A stretch of DNA of 64,000 nucleotides from Fragilariopsis cylindrus CCMP1102 (GCA_900095095.1 FMBT01000355.1:124001-188000), one strand, 5' to 3'; shown: positions 26,151-38,517, counted from the first letter of the stretch. Made by a program: numbers and translations. The notes: a model not told the origin generated them from the letters alone.

Positions 26151-26696
26151 TTATAGTAAATCAAAATCATCCAATTTATCATTATACTTCTGTACCGTCC
26201 TTCGAACCTTCGATGAGTCAACCCACGTAACATAATCTTCCATATTCTTGGCCACTAAAAAAGCTGGATCGGTAACACAATTAGGACCGACCCGTATCTG
26301 TCCCGATTCGATAAATGTAATAGCAGTCTTTAATGTTTGTGCCATCTTTAAACGGACCATCACAACAGGAATTCTACGTCGACAGATTGCTGATGCTGTA
26401 ATATCTTCTGCATTCTTTAATGATGTTGCCTTATTAATTAAACCTAAATCTTCCAACTTAGTTAATAGCTGATCTGACATAGCGATACGGAACGGATCAT
26501 CTGCTTTGAGTGTCTTTATCTTTGCACTTAATTTAGTAACCATACCACAAATTCTTGTATATGCAACATAATCATCTCGATTCTGTATATGATACCGTCT
26601 CATTATTTTAGCAACTCGTAAATTATCTTCCTTCTTCCAGGAATACAAATCGACCTTACGCAGTAATTTCTTTTCATGATGTTTTAATTCTCTCAT
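26151..26696 (-). CDS. IMP3: U3 snoRNP protein IMP3
   Basis: A complete, intronless 181-residue protein at the family's usual length. It starts MRELKHHEKKLLRKVD, continues with WKKEDNLRVAKIMRRYHIQ and YTRICGMVTKL, then an S4 RNA-binding domain (RRRIPVVMVRLKMAQTLKTA..FIESGQIRVGPNCVTDPAFLV), ending DDFDLL. IMP3 works in the nucleolar small-subunit processome, binding U3 snoRNA for early 18S rRNA processing. The gene has no frame disruption. Confidence 0.96.
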   Translation of the reverse strand: MRELKHHEKKLLRKVDLYSWKKEDNLRVAKIMRRYHIQNRDDYVAYTRICGMVTKLSAKIKTLKADDPFRIAMSDQLLTKLEDLGLINKATSLKNAEDITASAICRRRIPVVMVRLKMAQTLKTAITFIESGQIRVGPNCVTDPAFLVAKNMEDYVTWVDSSKVRRTVQKYNDKLDDFDLL

Positions 26697-28253
26697 TGTG
26701 TTTGTGTTTGTTGTTGTCTGTTACGTTTAGGTACTATTTAATGTACTATTGATGCTCGTTGTTCTTGATAGTTAATTTATCAATTGATTAATAGATTAAT
26801 TGTACTGGCGTCGTGGATTGCTGTACGATACTTTCTTATTGTACAGTAGCAAGTTTTGATGTGAACACTAACGCTTGTACAATACACTGCTGTACATACT
26901 CTTGCAATTACTTTCAAAATGAATAAATACTAATTTCATTTTCATCATCGTCGCAACTCACGAATGGATACCATTCAAAAAGCATTATACTGTACCGACA
27001 CCGGACAGAGCAATTAATTCGAATGAGTCGAGTGAGTCACACAGTCTCAGTTTACCCTATCTCGCTTTACTAAAACAATTGTGATTGGTTAAATTAATAT
27101 ATCGTATAGTTAAATATAGAATTGTCGTATCGATGTCGTTTATGTTAAATCTTTCAAAGGAGCTTAAATAAATGTCATCATATTCGTCATTTTTTCGAGT
27201 ATGTCATACCTGACACTAAAATTCTACCTGCTGTTTATCATCATTTTCACCATTCAAGTTTAGAAGTTTTTGTAAGAATTTCAAAATTGCTCTCTGTTTG
27301 TTGTTTTTCTTTCGCGAAGAAATACTAGAGTAAAACAAAACAACGCGCCAAGAGAAACCCGATTCTGAAGCGCTATCTCCTAAAACCCTCCTTTTTTTTC
27401 TTTTCTTTTTGGCAAGGGCATCATCATCAAGAACACGAATCGAAATACAGAATCTTAATATCAGTCGACGACCCTTTTTTTATTCTTCAGGTATGTATGA
27501 ATGTCGTGTCATGGTTGTAGCAATGTAGATTCAGTATTAAATGGTTGATCAAGAGATGAGAACTTTGACTTTGTACAAAGTCAAGTATCATCTACAGTAG
27601 TACCGGTAGGAATAGTATTTGATTGTTGATTTCGAAAGAAAAGAATGAAATCGGCGATGGGAAATGGTGTGGGAATGAAAGTATAAAAGAAGATTTATTC
27701 TATCTAGGTATTATCTTGTCGAAAAGTCTTAGGTGAATACACACACACACACACACACACACACACGACAATTCGATTATGATATGATGATGATGGGGGT
27801 AGGCAAAAATTTGAATTATTACTAGAAGAATCTACACTATTAATAGTGGGTATTATTACACTAAAGGATATCTACGGATACATTTGTTAAGCTCTTATTG
27901 CTGGAGTCATGGCGAGGGCTACAATAATATAGGGTAACATACACACACCGATCACATCATCATCTATCTTCCATCGAAGTTATTATTTTTGAATAAATTT
28001 CATCACAATCCAAATCAACAATACCGTATTATTATTGCCGCAAGTTTCAAACTGTACTTGATATCAGCTACTGAGTCACGATCGTGACTGATCAACCCTC
28101 CGATGATTTTTTGATGTTATCCATCTTTTTTAAAGATTCATTCATTCGATTAATTCAGATTCTCATTATTATCTTTCTGTTATTTCTCTCTACTATCGGT
28201 ATCATATTCCTATTCAGACAAAACACCTCAACTTAACAATATACCATATAATC
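26697..28253. other. Divergent intergenic region
   Basis: About 1.55 kb between IMP3 (-) and the CCT gene (+). It contains a CA microsatellite at 27739-27766 and no convincing gene; the GC-richer stretch around 27330-27470 may be promoter. Confidence 0.5.
27739..27766 (+). repeat. (CA)14 microsatellite
   Basis: A perfect CA dinucleotide run in the spacer upstream of the CCT gene. Confidence 0.9.
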
Positions 28254-30494
28254 ATGACTACAGTAGACAACCACCACATCGTGAACAATCATTCTTCCTC
28301 TGTCGGCGCCGCCATTGAAGTTACAGACGATAACAGCAGCTCTTTGAAGCACGGGGACCAGGGGAAGATCGTTGTGGATGAGGAGATCGACAGCGTGGAA
28401 GGGGAAGATGACGTTGACAAGATGTTTCATGTTGCTTTGGTGAATAGCGTCATGGATACGGGGGGTGGTAGTGGTGGTGGTGGTTCAGGAAGCGTTGTGC
28501 CGCCGGCACCACCACAACAGCATCCAGGAGAAATGAGTCCCCGTAGCAAATCTCGGTATGGACTGAGAAAGAGAAGACGTCCCAGTGAAGAAGGAACAGA
28601 TGATGAAGTACTTGTAGCATCATCGAATGATCCACCAGGAGATGGAGGATTTATGATGAAAAATGAACCGAATTCCGGAGATATTATGACAAATGATTTA
28701 TTATTAGACCCGTTGACGACTCAGAATCATCAGCAGCAACAAATATACGAAAAACCTTGTGATGTAGCTGTGACTTCATTGCCGATACCACCGATACAAC
28801 CTATCATGAAAGAACCACCGATAACAACAGCAGCAACAACTGGGATACAAATAATTAAAAATGAACAACCTCAACCGAGTAGCACAGGGGATACTGCCGG
28901 TACAAGTAGAGGGCACTCGCAAACGGGGATAATACCGAAGCCATCATCAACATCAACATCAGCCGCGTTACTCGCAAGGATAGCACCTACACAGCAACAA
29001 CAACAACTACAACTTTCAAACAAAATTATACAAGCCAACTCATTGGGGGCTAATAGTAATATTCTTTTAGCTTCTTCTTCTCCAGCGAGGTGTTCTTCGG
29101 CGACGAACGCAAAGAAGAAAGCGCCACGCAAACGGAAGGGAAAATCACCCAAGACAACAACTATTTCTACGAATGCAAGAATTGTAAACGGAAGACTGAC
29201 AGGCTCAGTTCCGAACCCGTTGTTGGCCAGTACACCACAACCAACAAAGTCGTCATTAAATCATAACGTACTGAGGGGAAGGCAAGACCATACCGCTACT
29301 ACCTCGGCGTCGGTACCATGTCCACTGTCGGTACCATGTCCTTTACCGCTAGACTCAGTAAACAATAACGCTGTATCATATGCCTCGATGACTGAAAACT
29401 TAGCAACTGTGAGGGAGCATCATATCCAGTCTAGGACGCGGGTGTTCTCGGTTGATTTAGATCGTAAGTTGGAGTTCCATTACAGTACTGAAGCCAAGAC
29501 ATTAATGTAGTATTTTGTTCTTTGTGCTTGCTAACAGTCTTCGTTTCGTATTCTTTCTTTAAAAAAATCCTATATCTATACAACTTCAGCCTCTACCTTT
29601 GATTTTTCAGACTTGAGCTCTCTCACCGGTATGAATGCTGATAGCGGCAGTAATAACAGGACGAACGACTCACAGTCAGCCGAGGATCTCCCGATCTTTC
29701 AAGGTCGAGATCGTGCATTTTCCTTCGAAGTCTTCAATTTCGCCGGTGGTGACGATGATCTTTTGCCGAATCCTGTATCTAGCTCATCGCTACTCCAGGC
29801 ACCTGCTTTAGCTCCAGTTAGTACAGAAGCCCCGATGAGACGTCCGAGAGGTGATTCGATCATTTTTGATCCCGCGAGTTTCCAGGATGGTGGTATCCAT
29901 GAGAAGAATGCCCTAGAAAAGGCTAGACTCAAAGAACTACTTGGAGTTGCGCCACCGAAACAGCAGCAGCACCTGTCTCTGCCGCATCCTGTTAATCAAT
30001 TGCGTACGTCAGGTCCGGTCCCAGTTCAAAGTATTTATTCAACTTCTCAACCAAGCAATCCTGTGCCAATGTTACTACAATCTGGGACATCTATTAGTCG
30101 TACTCCCATTATTCCTAGTCGAAATCGCCCTCATAATCCAGCAACACGTATTGTTTCGAATGCTACTAAGTCCCGTAACGTATCCACAAAATCACGCCTC
30201 TCGTCAAATGCATTGAAAAACTCTGTACATATTGCGACTCTGCCTAGCTCTCTTAGCGGTGGGGTGTCATCGAGTGCTCAGAGTCCACCCACGTTCCAGA
30301 TGGAATTACTGAACAAAGATGGTCGCATCGGAATATATCTTCCGGAGGCTCGAAGGCTTCGCATTGCTCGGTTCCATGCAAAGCGCAAGATGAGAATTTG
30401 GAGAAAACGTATCAAATATGACTGCAGGAAAAAGTTAGCAGACAGTCGACCTCGTATTAAGGGCCGATTTGTGAAGAGATCCGATATGGATTAA
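28254..30494 (+). CDS. CCT-motif transcriptional regulator
   Basis: Exons 28254-29463 and 29590-30494 join cleanly (VFSVDLD-PSTFDFSDL; GTAAGT/CAG). The ~700-residue protein is mostly disordered, with basic patches (KKKAPRKRKGKSPK, likely nuclear localisation). It ends in a canonical CCT domain: RIARFHAKRKMRIWRKRIKY, RKKLADSRPRIKGRFVKRSD. In plants CCT domains mediate nuclear import and NF-Y-type DNA-complex binding in clock and light responses; in diatoms the role is uncharacterised. It also holds three short R-x-R-x-x-S/I-F-type motifs (RTRVFSVDL, RDRAFSFEVF, RPRGDSIIFD) at regular distances. No frame disruption. Convergent with PEPCK. Confidence 0.9.
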
Positions 30495-30805
30495 GAGAGT
30501 GGGTGGGCGAGTGAATGGAGACCCTTCATAGTATAGAACGATACATTTCAAATTATAACCGGTATCCGACCTTCTCTCAATTATACAGTTGCTGGTGCTT
30601 CTCGAATTTTAGATATGCGTACGTGAGATCATTCATATAAGAGCTCTATTGCTAGAAAACCTTTTCATAACTTACTAAAAGATCATATATCCACTGAAGA
30701 TCGAAATGCTAGTATTATGTTTATGTATTAAGTTGTTTATTTAAGTTGTGTAATTTGTCTTCTGTGACTTATTGTTATAATGAAGTCCCTTTTCGTTGTT
30801 TAGAT
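30495..30805. other. Convergent 3' intergenic region
   Basis: AT-rich 3' space between the CCT gene and PEPCK; nothing further seen. Confidence 0.5.
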
Positions 30806-33288
30806 TCAAGGTCCGAACTTGGTATAATCAATGGATCCCTTGCCCTCATACTGTTTGAAATTTTCGGTATACATTTCACCCAACTTTTTAGCCTGTTGAT
30901 CGTAAGCTTCGGGGCTACTCCAAGTGCTGCGAATGTCCAAGACCTCGGGTTTAACTCCATCTAAAGAAACTGGAACATTAAACCCAAAGATTGGGTCCCG
31001 TCTGAAATCAGCATTTTCAATTGATCCATCCAAAATTGCATCAATGCATGTACGAGTTGTTTTGATGGACATGCGCTCTCCCTCACCATATGGACCTCCT
31101 GCCCAACCAGAGTTGACCAAATAACAGTTGGTTCCATGAGTGTCGAGTTTCTTTTGAAGTAAGTCGGCGTATACGGTTGGGTGTAATGTCATGAAAGCAG
31201 CACCAAAGCAAGTAGAAAATGTTGCTGATGGCTCCTTCACACCACGTTCTGTACCTGCAACCTTAGCGGTATAACCCGACAAAAAGTGATACATTGCTTC
31301 ACCCGAACTCAATTTAGCAACGGGGGGCAGCACACCAAATGCATCGGCCGAGAGGAAAATGATGTTTTTTGGATGTCCAGCCATTTGTTCCTTGTGGTAT
31401 CCGTCAATGTGGAAAATTGGGTAACTTTGTTTTTATTGTCAAGATGGAGAGATAAAAAGATTGAGAAACGTTTTCGAAGAAAGTAGTCATCTCAATTCGT
31501 GTACCTACTACTTTCATACTTACGAAACGCGTCCATTTTCGGTCATTGAGGTATCGGAATAGTCGGGAATTTTACTGTTTGGATCGATCATTACATTTTC
31601 CAACAGTGCATCGGTATGAATGGCACGATAAATATCAGGTTCAGTCTCTTCAGACAAGTTAATAGTTTTTGCATAGCAACCTCCCTCAAAGTTATAGACT
31701 CCTTCTTCGTCCCAACCTTATTTTTTTCGTGTACATAGAACAAAACAGAGAACAAGCCGCAGTAGAATATGAGCAGAAAGTCGTTTCTCTGTGGTTATTG
31801 TAAAGATAAATTAGAGTGGAAATATAATTGTTCTTACCATGTTCATCGTCACCAATTAAGGATCGATGTGGATCGGCAGACAGCGTTGTCTTTCCGGTCC
31901 CCGAGAGACCAAAAAATAAACAAACATCGTCATCCTTACCGACATTGGCAGAACAGTGCATAGGTAGCTGAGGCGGATCTGATAGGGGCAAAAGATAGTT
32001 CATTAGTGAAAAGATCCCCTTTTTATTTTCACCTCCATACCACGTTCCAAAGATGACAGCTTTGCCTTTTTCAATGTTGAATACGACTGCCGTCTCACTG
32101 TTTAATCCATGCCGTTCCCAATCTTCTACTTTTTCTGCACAGGCGTTAATGACAGTAAAGTCGGGTTCAAAGTCATCCAATTCTTCTGGATCGACGGGTC
32201 GGATGAACATATTGGTACAGAAATGCTATAATGTAATGGGAATGAAACGTTTTTTTTGTGGGAGACGGGGGGGGGGGGGGGCACTTGCGCTGTCAGTTGT
32301 TGTATTACACTGTTTATTTATACTTTATAATAATTCTTGGTATACTCCACTCCTATGCAGTATCTATTCGGTATCATGTGCCAGACGACGCACACAAATT
32401 TTGACATTATATCCTTTGTAAAAAAACCTACCTGTTGCCAAGCCATCTCATGAATAAAACGAATTTTCTTGCGTGAGTGGGGGGATGCACCAACGTAACA
32501 GTCAAAAACATAGGCCTTGTCAAGTGTATTGAAGTAATTGACAGCTTTTTCGTTCAATTCATCGAAAACTTCGGGTGTTGTCTTTAGATTAACATCATTC
32601 CAGTCCATATTTTCGGCAGATTGTGTTCCTGGATTGAAAACAACAAACTTGTCCTTAGGGGATCGACCAGTGAATTTCCAGTCGATACAGCAAATGTGTC
32701 ACCGTATTCTGCTTTGGCAACATCACCCTCACTGTTGGCCTGTTCATGTTCGAAAATTTGTTTGTAGTTCATATTCCGATAAATCGTTGTTGGGTTAGTG
32801 ATACCGATCTTATCAATACCAACCTTTGCACAAGCGTCGGTGCCCTGAAGAGTTTGTGAAACATTGTACGAATCGCGAGATTCAACATCGTGGTCGATGT
32901 CAAGGGTAGTAGCAGTATTCAGAGCCTTTTGCTGTTGGTGATATTGCGGATGTTGTCGGTAACCGTGGAAAGCGGGCTGATTGTGACGCTTTGCCTTTTA
33001 AAAAAATAAATACAATATACACAATATACACAATCACAGAAAAATAAATAATGAGGGCGAGATATTGAAAACGAAACACACAAGCATAGTATTACTGACA
33101 ATTTAAACTTGAAAATAATCATCACTTCTTTCCTGTCATCATTTTCAAATTGATCTTACCAGAGGAGACTTTTTCGACGGAGAAGTCCAATAAATTGAAG
33201 ACTGTGTAGTAGTGGATAAGCTACACATTACTGTCGCCTTCGCGCCCTGAAGGCCTAGACGTCTAGTTGCCAGACTGGTGATTATCAT
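30806..33288 (-). CDS. PCK1: ATP-dependent phosphoenolpyruvate carboxykinase
   Basis: Interconverts oxaloacetate + ATP with PEP + CO2 + ADP (gluconeogenesis; in diatoms a suspected C4-type step). Five exons: 33288-33160, 32994-32432, 32225-31838, 31716-31524 and 31424-30806. Signatures: [12 protein letters not shown] (split by one missing base near 32676), [18 protein letters not shown] (kinase-1a loop), [20 protein letters not shown] (metal and nucleotide site, rebuilt across intron 3), [15 protein letters not shown] and [15 protein letters not shown]. Length and motifs are those of the ATP-type (plant/bacterial) family, not the GTP type. The first exon ([20 protein letters not shown]) looks like a mitochondrial presequence. 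A 15-G run lies in intron 2. Confidence 0.95.
32267..32281 (+). repeat. G15 homopolymer in PEPCK intron
   Basis: Fifteen consecutive G on the + strand (C on the transcript) inside PEPCK intron 2. A second G15 run occurs at 50356-50370. Confidence 0.95.
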
Positions 33289-33911
33289 GACGATAATGTT
33301 TTTTTTTGTATTCTTCTGTTGTTGTGGAAAAGGAGAACTCCTGAATGTCTTTCTAATGAGAGTTAAAAATGAGAAGAATTGTAGTGGGTGGATCTTTTAA
33401 AATATTGTGAGATTGGAACACAAACATAAAACGTCTCGTTTCGATCAATCATCATCATTCAAGAGAAAAAAAAGGAGTCTACACATCAAAACTTCACGAC
33501 TGCATATATGCATTCTCTAGACATATTTCGTGTCCAGTGATTCAATTTGGATCATGACGCATGACATATTGATATTGACTGATATCGAAATAGAATTGAA
33601 GAGTTGAATTTCCCTCAACTTCTTATGAATGGTAATAAAGAATGTGCTGAGGCTGGAAGGCGACAGCGAAACGAGTGAACTACAGTAGTGAAGAGTCGTT
33701 CATTTTAACAAGTTTTAAACATTAAGTAATACGGCATATTGCACCATTCACTCGATACAGTTGCTCAACAAAAGCAGACCATATAAGATCACAACAATAA
33801 TTTTCGTTTCAGGAATTAGTTTGTCCCCGCTTTTCACGAATCAAATCAAGATACGAATTATACTGTAGAAAGAGATCATGGGAACACCGAATAACAATAA
33901 CATAGAAGATT
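33289..33911. other. Divergent promoter region
   Basis: Upstream of PEPCK and of the small + strand gene. AT-rich; no gene seen. Confidence 0.5.
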
Positions 33912-33960
33912 ATGTCGCTAATGTTACCACACTATAGTAGTAGTACTAATAGCACGCCCG

Positions 33961-34272
33961 ATGGATCGGCGACGATCACCCGACAAGGAGAATATCATCA
34001 TCATCAACATAGAAGAGAAAGATAATACATTTGCAATGTTTATTATGGCCTTGGGTGTGGCCTCGGCTGGAGGCCTTGCAATGAAGGGAGGTCAAACTGA
34101 CAGTTTACTTCGACGATTCAGTTCTGTTTCCAAAATTCAGCAAGCAGGAAGAGGAAAAGCAGCTGCTACAACAAGAAGTACAGTTCCAACTAAAACCAAA
34201 TTAAAATCAAAGTTAGATGCTTATGATAAAAACAAATTATACAAAGTTAAAAAACAATGCATAAAAGGATGA
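33961..34272 (+). CDS. Small hypothetical protein with hydrophobic segment
   Basis: A 103-residue frame. One short hydrophobic stretch (MFIMALGVASAGGLAM) is followed by a basic C-terminus (KLKSKLDAYDKNKLYKVKKQ). An alternative start at 33912 in another frame (MSLMLPHYSSSTNST) would join at ~34020 if one A is missing. No family recognised; could be a small organelle or membrane-associated protein. Confidence 0.4.
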   Translation: MDRRRSPDKENIIIINIEEKDNTFAMFIMALGVASAGGLAMKGGQTDSLLRRFSSVSKIQQAGRGKAAATTRSTVPTKTKLKSKLDAYDKNKLYKVKKQCIKG

Positions 34273-34801
34273 CTTCTTCTGAAAAAGGAAAGAAAGAAGA
34301 AAGAAAGAAAGAAAAAAAAAAATAGACCGGAGGAGTCGAGTCGCTAAGATCCCAAGCACTTACAATAGTATTGAATATAGTAGTGCAAACATCGCAAAGA
34401 TGTATTTACTTTGTCTATAAATTAATGAGCTAGAAGCTGATCCTAATCAATCGATGCCAATGTATGAGTATAAATAAGGAATAATCATCCATTCTAGTCT
34501 CTGAAATAACAATCGTTTCTATTGATAGGAAAATATATACATATTAAACGACTGTACATATCAAAGTATTGAATACGGTACGAATTGTGTCGTCATTTGT
34601 CACATGTAAGATTAACTCCCGTCTCTAAAAGTGTGGTGTCTCTCTCTCTCTCTTCTTCAAGACTATGAAATTTGCCAAACAATCTAGAATATGTACAATC
34701 ATTCTTAGCGTAAAAAATTATAAAGGAAATAATGGTATCATCACTTACTATGATTTGTGTTCTTTCTAAGATAAAATTAGATAAACGAATAGTCGTGAAG
34801 G
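34273..34801. other. Convergent 3' intergenic region
   Basis: Begins with a purine (GAAA)n stretch at 34283-34320 and holds a short CT repeat near 34640. No gene seen. Confidence 0.5.
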
Positions 34802-36046
34802 TTAATTTTTGTTAAAGAACTCATCCAATACATCAAGTTCATCTTCTATTAGTTGTACGGATTTCACATCCCCCCAAGCAAATGAGAGAGACATCGATAT
34901 CGACATATTATTGTAGTTATAATCATCGAACGCTGATGGTATGCCCGATGATGAAGAAACGGATATGATGGCGTTGTTGGCTGAAAAGATGAAGGCTACT
35001 ACTACTACTACTACTTGGTGCTAATGTGATCCGTTTACGTGTTGGCTTTACAGTAGGCGTATTGGTGGGTCGCTGAGTACGCATTGGTATCGTTACTGGA
35101 AAAGTTGGAGAAGCCGATGGAATTCGTGTAGGCTCATGTGTAGGTTCGTTCGTTGGTTTATTAGTCGGCATGTGACTTGGTTTGTCACTTGGATTGTTTG
35201 TGGGTTTATTCGAAGGCTTTCGGTTGTTGGCTCATTAGTAGGATTTTCTGTAGGTTCATTCGTTGGTTCACTAGTCGGCATGTGACTTGGTTTATCTTGG
35301 TTTATCTGTTGGGACCTGAGAAGGGAATTGGACGGGGTTGACGATGGAGCCCTCGTGGACAAAATCCAAGTATCGGATCATTCATCTGACTCTATAATGG
35401 GGGAAAAATTTAAATAAGTACCGGTTATCAGATGTGAGTCGAATCGTCAAGTCATGAGCAAATCATGAAAACATTTATATGCATCCATCTATCCTTGATA
35501 TATACTAACTTACAAAAATAGTCCAACCAGCACTTTCGCCATCTTGGATAACCGGATATACACCACATTCATTACTGAATGTAACAATGAAAACATTAAT
35601 CAACATAGTCCCTTCTCGATTTTTCCCGTTAAGATTGAGCTGGAGAGCCTTCGGAATTTGTCGACTACTCGTAATATCCTCTGGATTGTTATTTAGTATC
35701 GATGAGTACGAAAATGAGTCCCCATTGGAAAAATCTCCATTTATTCGTTCTTCGACTATTACATTATTAGCTTGATCTAACTCGATAATACTAATACTAT
35801 CAATTATTACTGGATCTAAGTTGGTAGTCGGTGCCCCGAAAGGGCTGATCAAACAAGAAACACTCGTCACTCCCGACCCCGTTGTAATATTTGTTGGTGA
35901 CAAGACATACCAAAATCAAGAACGAACGTATATGTCGACGGACTACAACCACACACGTCATTGCCTGTTTCTTGCGCTACAGAGGTGTTTATTTTCATAC
36001 CAAATACAAAAAGGATTAAGATACCCATCATTGTAAACCGAATCAT
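34802..36046 (-). CDS. Secreted PT-rich diatom protein
   Basis: The start at 36046 gives a signal peptide (RFTMMGILILFVFGM) followed by NDVCGCSPSTYTFVLDFGMSC. After a one-base loss near 35900 the domain continues PTNITTGSGVTSVSCLISPFG ... SFSYSS ... FSNECGVYPVIQDGESAGWT to an intron donor. The 3' part carries Pro-Thr repeats (EPTNEPTENPTNEPT, NKPTNEPTHEPTRIP), with further single-base breaks near 35212 and 34955, then an acidic tail (EDELDVLDEFF) ending at 34802. I know this arrangement of a Cys-rich CSP..YTF domain plus a PT-rich linker as a diatom-specific secreted family of unknown function, possibly cell-wall associated. Reading frames are heavily disrupted. Confidence 0.65.
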
Positions 36047-36744
36047 AGTATAAGATATGTTCGATATTACTTGATGCTCGGCGCATTCTCCAACAATGAT
36101 TGCCGTCTACTCGTTCCTCTTTGTCGTTTGCACTCCTTGGCGATTCCATCCCTCGTCATTGTTTGCACTTTATGTGCTACCAATCATTAGTTACCTACAG
36201 TACGATAATTACATACATGAATACAAGGACCAAGGCGAAGAAACAGGGGAGTGTTTTACTTTCTCATGGTAATGGTAGGGCCTACCTGGCACCGTAGTGC
36301 TTGCAAAGTCTAATACCATTAGAACTAGTACCAGTATTTGCTCCTGCCCGTAACTCCGTTGGAATAACGCTGATACAACAACTACGAAATGTATCAAATC
36401 ACATAGGCGAATCTTTCTTTCGAACGCTCTATTGTCAGCGAATTTTCGTTTAGATAATGTTGTCTGTGGCCAAAATTTATTTCTACTTCAGAAGTACTTA
36501 CAGTAACCCTAACCCTAGTGTACGTCATTTTAAAAGATATATGACATTGGATATAATAATACCTATTGTACCTTATTACCATACGTCGCGCAGTAAACCG
36601 GATACTCATTACTAAAAAAATGTGCTGAAAAACTACAAAAACAAATAATTATCGACTGGAAGCAACAACATACGGTACTTTTTAAATTATCCATAATTTT
36701 TATTTTGCTCAATAAACGACAAAATAATTCGAACAACTATCAAC
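36047..36744. other. Divergent intergenic region
   Basis: Separates the PT-rich gene (-) and eL8 (+). It contains an interstitial telomere-like TAACCCTAACCCTAG at 36504-36518. No gene seen. Confidence 0.5.
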
Positions 36745-37687
36745 ATGGTGCGTACTTTTATCCCAATCCAGTTCGATTTAATTCTACTGAAATGTTTTCT
36801 ATCTAGAGTATTTTGTTTTATATTTCAACTGCGTTTCAATCGCTCACAGTAATCTTTCTTTTATACAACCTTCTCAACTCCTTAATTTAATTTAGGCACC
36901 TAAAGGAAACAAGGGAAAGAAAGCGACGAAGGTCGTCCCCGCAAAGAAGTCTACTGACCCTTTGTACCAATCGAAAGCCAAGACATTTGGCATCGGTGGT
37001 GCTATCCGTCCACAAGGACGTGATTTGAGTCGATTCGTTAAGTGGCCTAAGTATGTTCGTATCCAACGTCAACGTGCTGTTTTGTACCAACGATTGAAGG
37101 TCCCACCATCAATCAATCAATTCACGAAGACACTTGGAAAGAACGAAGCCATGACTGTATTCACTCTTTTCAACAAGTACCGACCAGAAACACCTGCCGC
37201 CAAGAAACAACGTCTTAAGGAAGCTGCCGCTGCCAAGGCTGGTGGTAAGGCTGACTCTGCATCAAAGGCCCCGAACGTTATCAAATTCGGTCTAAAGCAC
37301 GTCACAACTCTTATCGAGGAAAAGAAAGCTGCTCTTGTATTGATTGCCTGTGATGTTGATCCTATCGAACTTGTTATGTGGATGCCTGCTCTTTGCCGTA
37401 AGATGCAAGTCCCATTCATGATTGTTAAGGATAAAGCTAGATTAGGTGCATTAGTCCATCAAAAGGTTGCAGCCGTGTGCTGTTTGACCACTGTTGGAAA
37501 GGCAGATGAATCTCAACTTCGTCTTCTCCAAGATTTGGCAACTGAAAAGTATAATGATAACGCCGACCTTGTCCGAAAGTGGGGTGGTGGTATCATGGGA
37601 CTCAAGACTCAAGCTAAATTGGATAAGCGTGCCAAGGCTATGGCCGCCGAAGAAGTTAAGAAGCTCGCATCTCTTGGAAAAGCTTAA
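36745..37687 (+). CDS. RPL7A: Ribosomal protein eL8 (L7a)
   Basis: Large-subunit protein. Exon 1 is only the ATG (36745-36747); a 148-nt intron (GTGCG...TTTAG) then leads to exon 2 at 36896, beginning APKGNKGKK. The 264-residue protein shows the eL8 pattern: FGIGGAIRPQGRDLSRFVKWP, RLKVPPSINQF, then the L7Ae domain GLKHVTTLIEEKKAALVLIACDVDPIELV, PALCRKMQVPF, KARLGALVHQK. It ends with a basic helix. Intact and of normal length. Confidence 0.97.
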
Positions 37688-38517
37688 ACAATCTAGCAAA
37701 ACATATTGAAATAAATTGCTAGTGTATACTAATACTATATCTGTACATCATTCTTTGACTGTTGACGTACCCTCGCGGTACTGAGGTCCACTATCTTTTG
37801 TTATATATCCGATATATCGTAGTCATATTACTTAGTATTATTTCTTAATCCTTCAAAATTTAACTTCAAGCCTAAAGTTTAAACTGTGTGCATGATCCTG
37901 CCTGGTGGTAGGTACAGACTTCAAATCTGTAGACGGCTAACGCCGTAGTTGTTCGATTCAACCTTGCGCACGTTATGTTGGAATTAAAAAGATGTTCCTA
38001 GTACTGTAGGCGTAATTTTTGTCGAGTAGTTCAGTCCTTTCTCTTAGTATCGAGACTTCTTTGATTGCTATTGCGAGAACCGTACATACAAGGTACAACG
38101 ATTTATGTGAGAGACTAACGAGTAACTCAAGACGTTTAGTTTTAGCACAACAATGACAAGAAAGGCGCAGTTTTTTACACGTTTACATCCTTGCTTTGCT
38201 GTGGTCCGGTAGGGCCCTACTTCTTAGAATGCAAGAAGTTTTAACTTATAAATACACACCGCTACCGGTATGTGCCGTTCTAGTTTTGAAAAATAAAGAA
38301 ATTACTTCGGCTCTTTTTAAAAATGGTATACGTAGCACTTTAAAACACCGATTTTATTGTTACCCCATTGTTTCTGTTTACAATTATTAATTAAAAGATA
38401 ATGTACTTGTAGATTCATAATCAACATCAATTTTTCGCCAGAAAAGACAGAAAAAAAACACCGTAGCTGTGTAGAGCTGTTGTTGTTTATCTTTTCATCA
38501 TCTGGAAAACTACTTCA
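37688..38517. other. Spacer containing the tRNA-Sec gene
   Basis: Besides the tRNA (listed separately) I see no gene. The 3' part has short frames without recognisable features. Confidence 0.5.
37886..37972 (+). tRNA. Selenocysteine tRNA (anticodon UCA)
   Basis: An 87-nt cloverleaf. Acceptor GTGTGCA (37886-37892) pairs with TGCGCAC (37965-37971) and extends toward the eukaryotic 9-bp form with one mismatch. It has a 6-bp D stem CCTGCC/GGTAGG with a 4-nt loop, anticodon stem ACAGA/TCTGT with loop CTTCAAA (anticodon TCA), a variable arm ACGGC/GCCGT, and T stem GTTG/CAAC with loop TTCGATT. The long acceptor, 6-bp D stem and UCA are the hallmarks of tRNA-Sec. A T5 run near 38015 could end Pol III transcription. 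This implies selenoprotein synthesis in the organism. Confidence 0.93.

Noticed and set aside
30775-30964. Short frames on both strands at the PEPCK 3' end
   Set aside because: They are mirror readings of the PEPCK C-terminus.
36504-36518. Telomere-like TAACCCTAACCCTAG as evidence of a chromosome end
   Set aside because: Only two units, flanked by normal genes on both sides; chance or an ordinary interstitial repeat is more likely.
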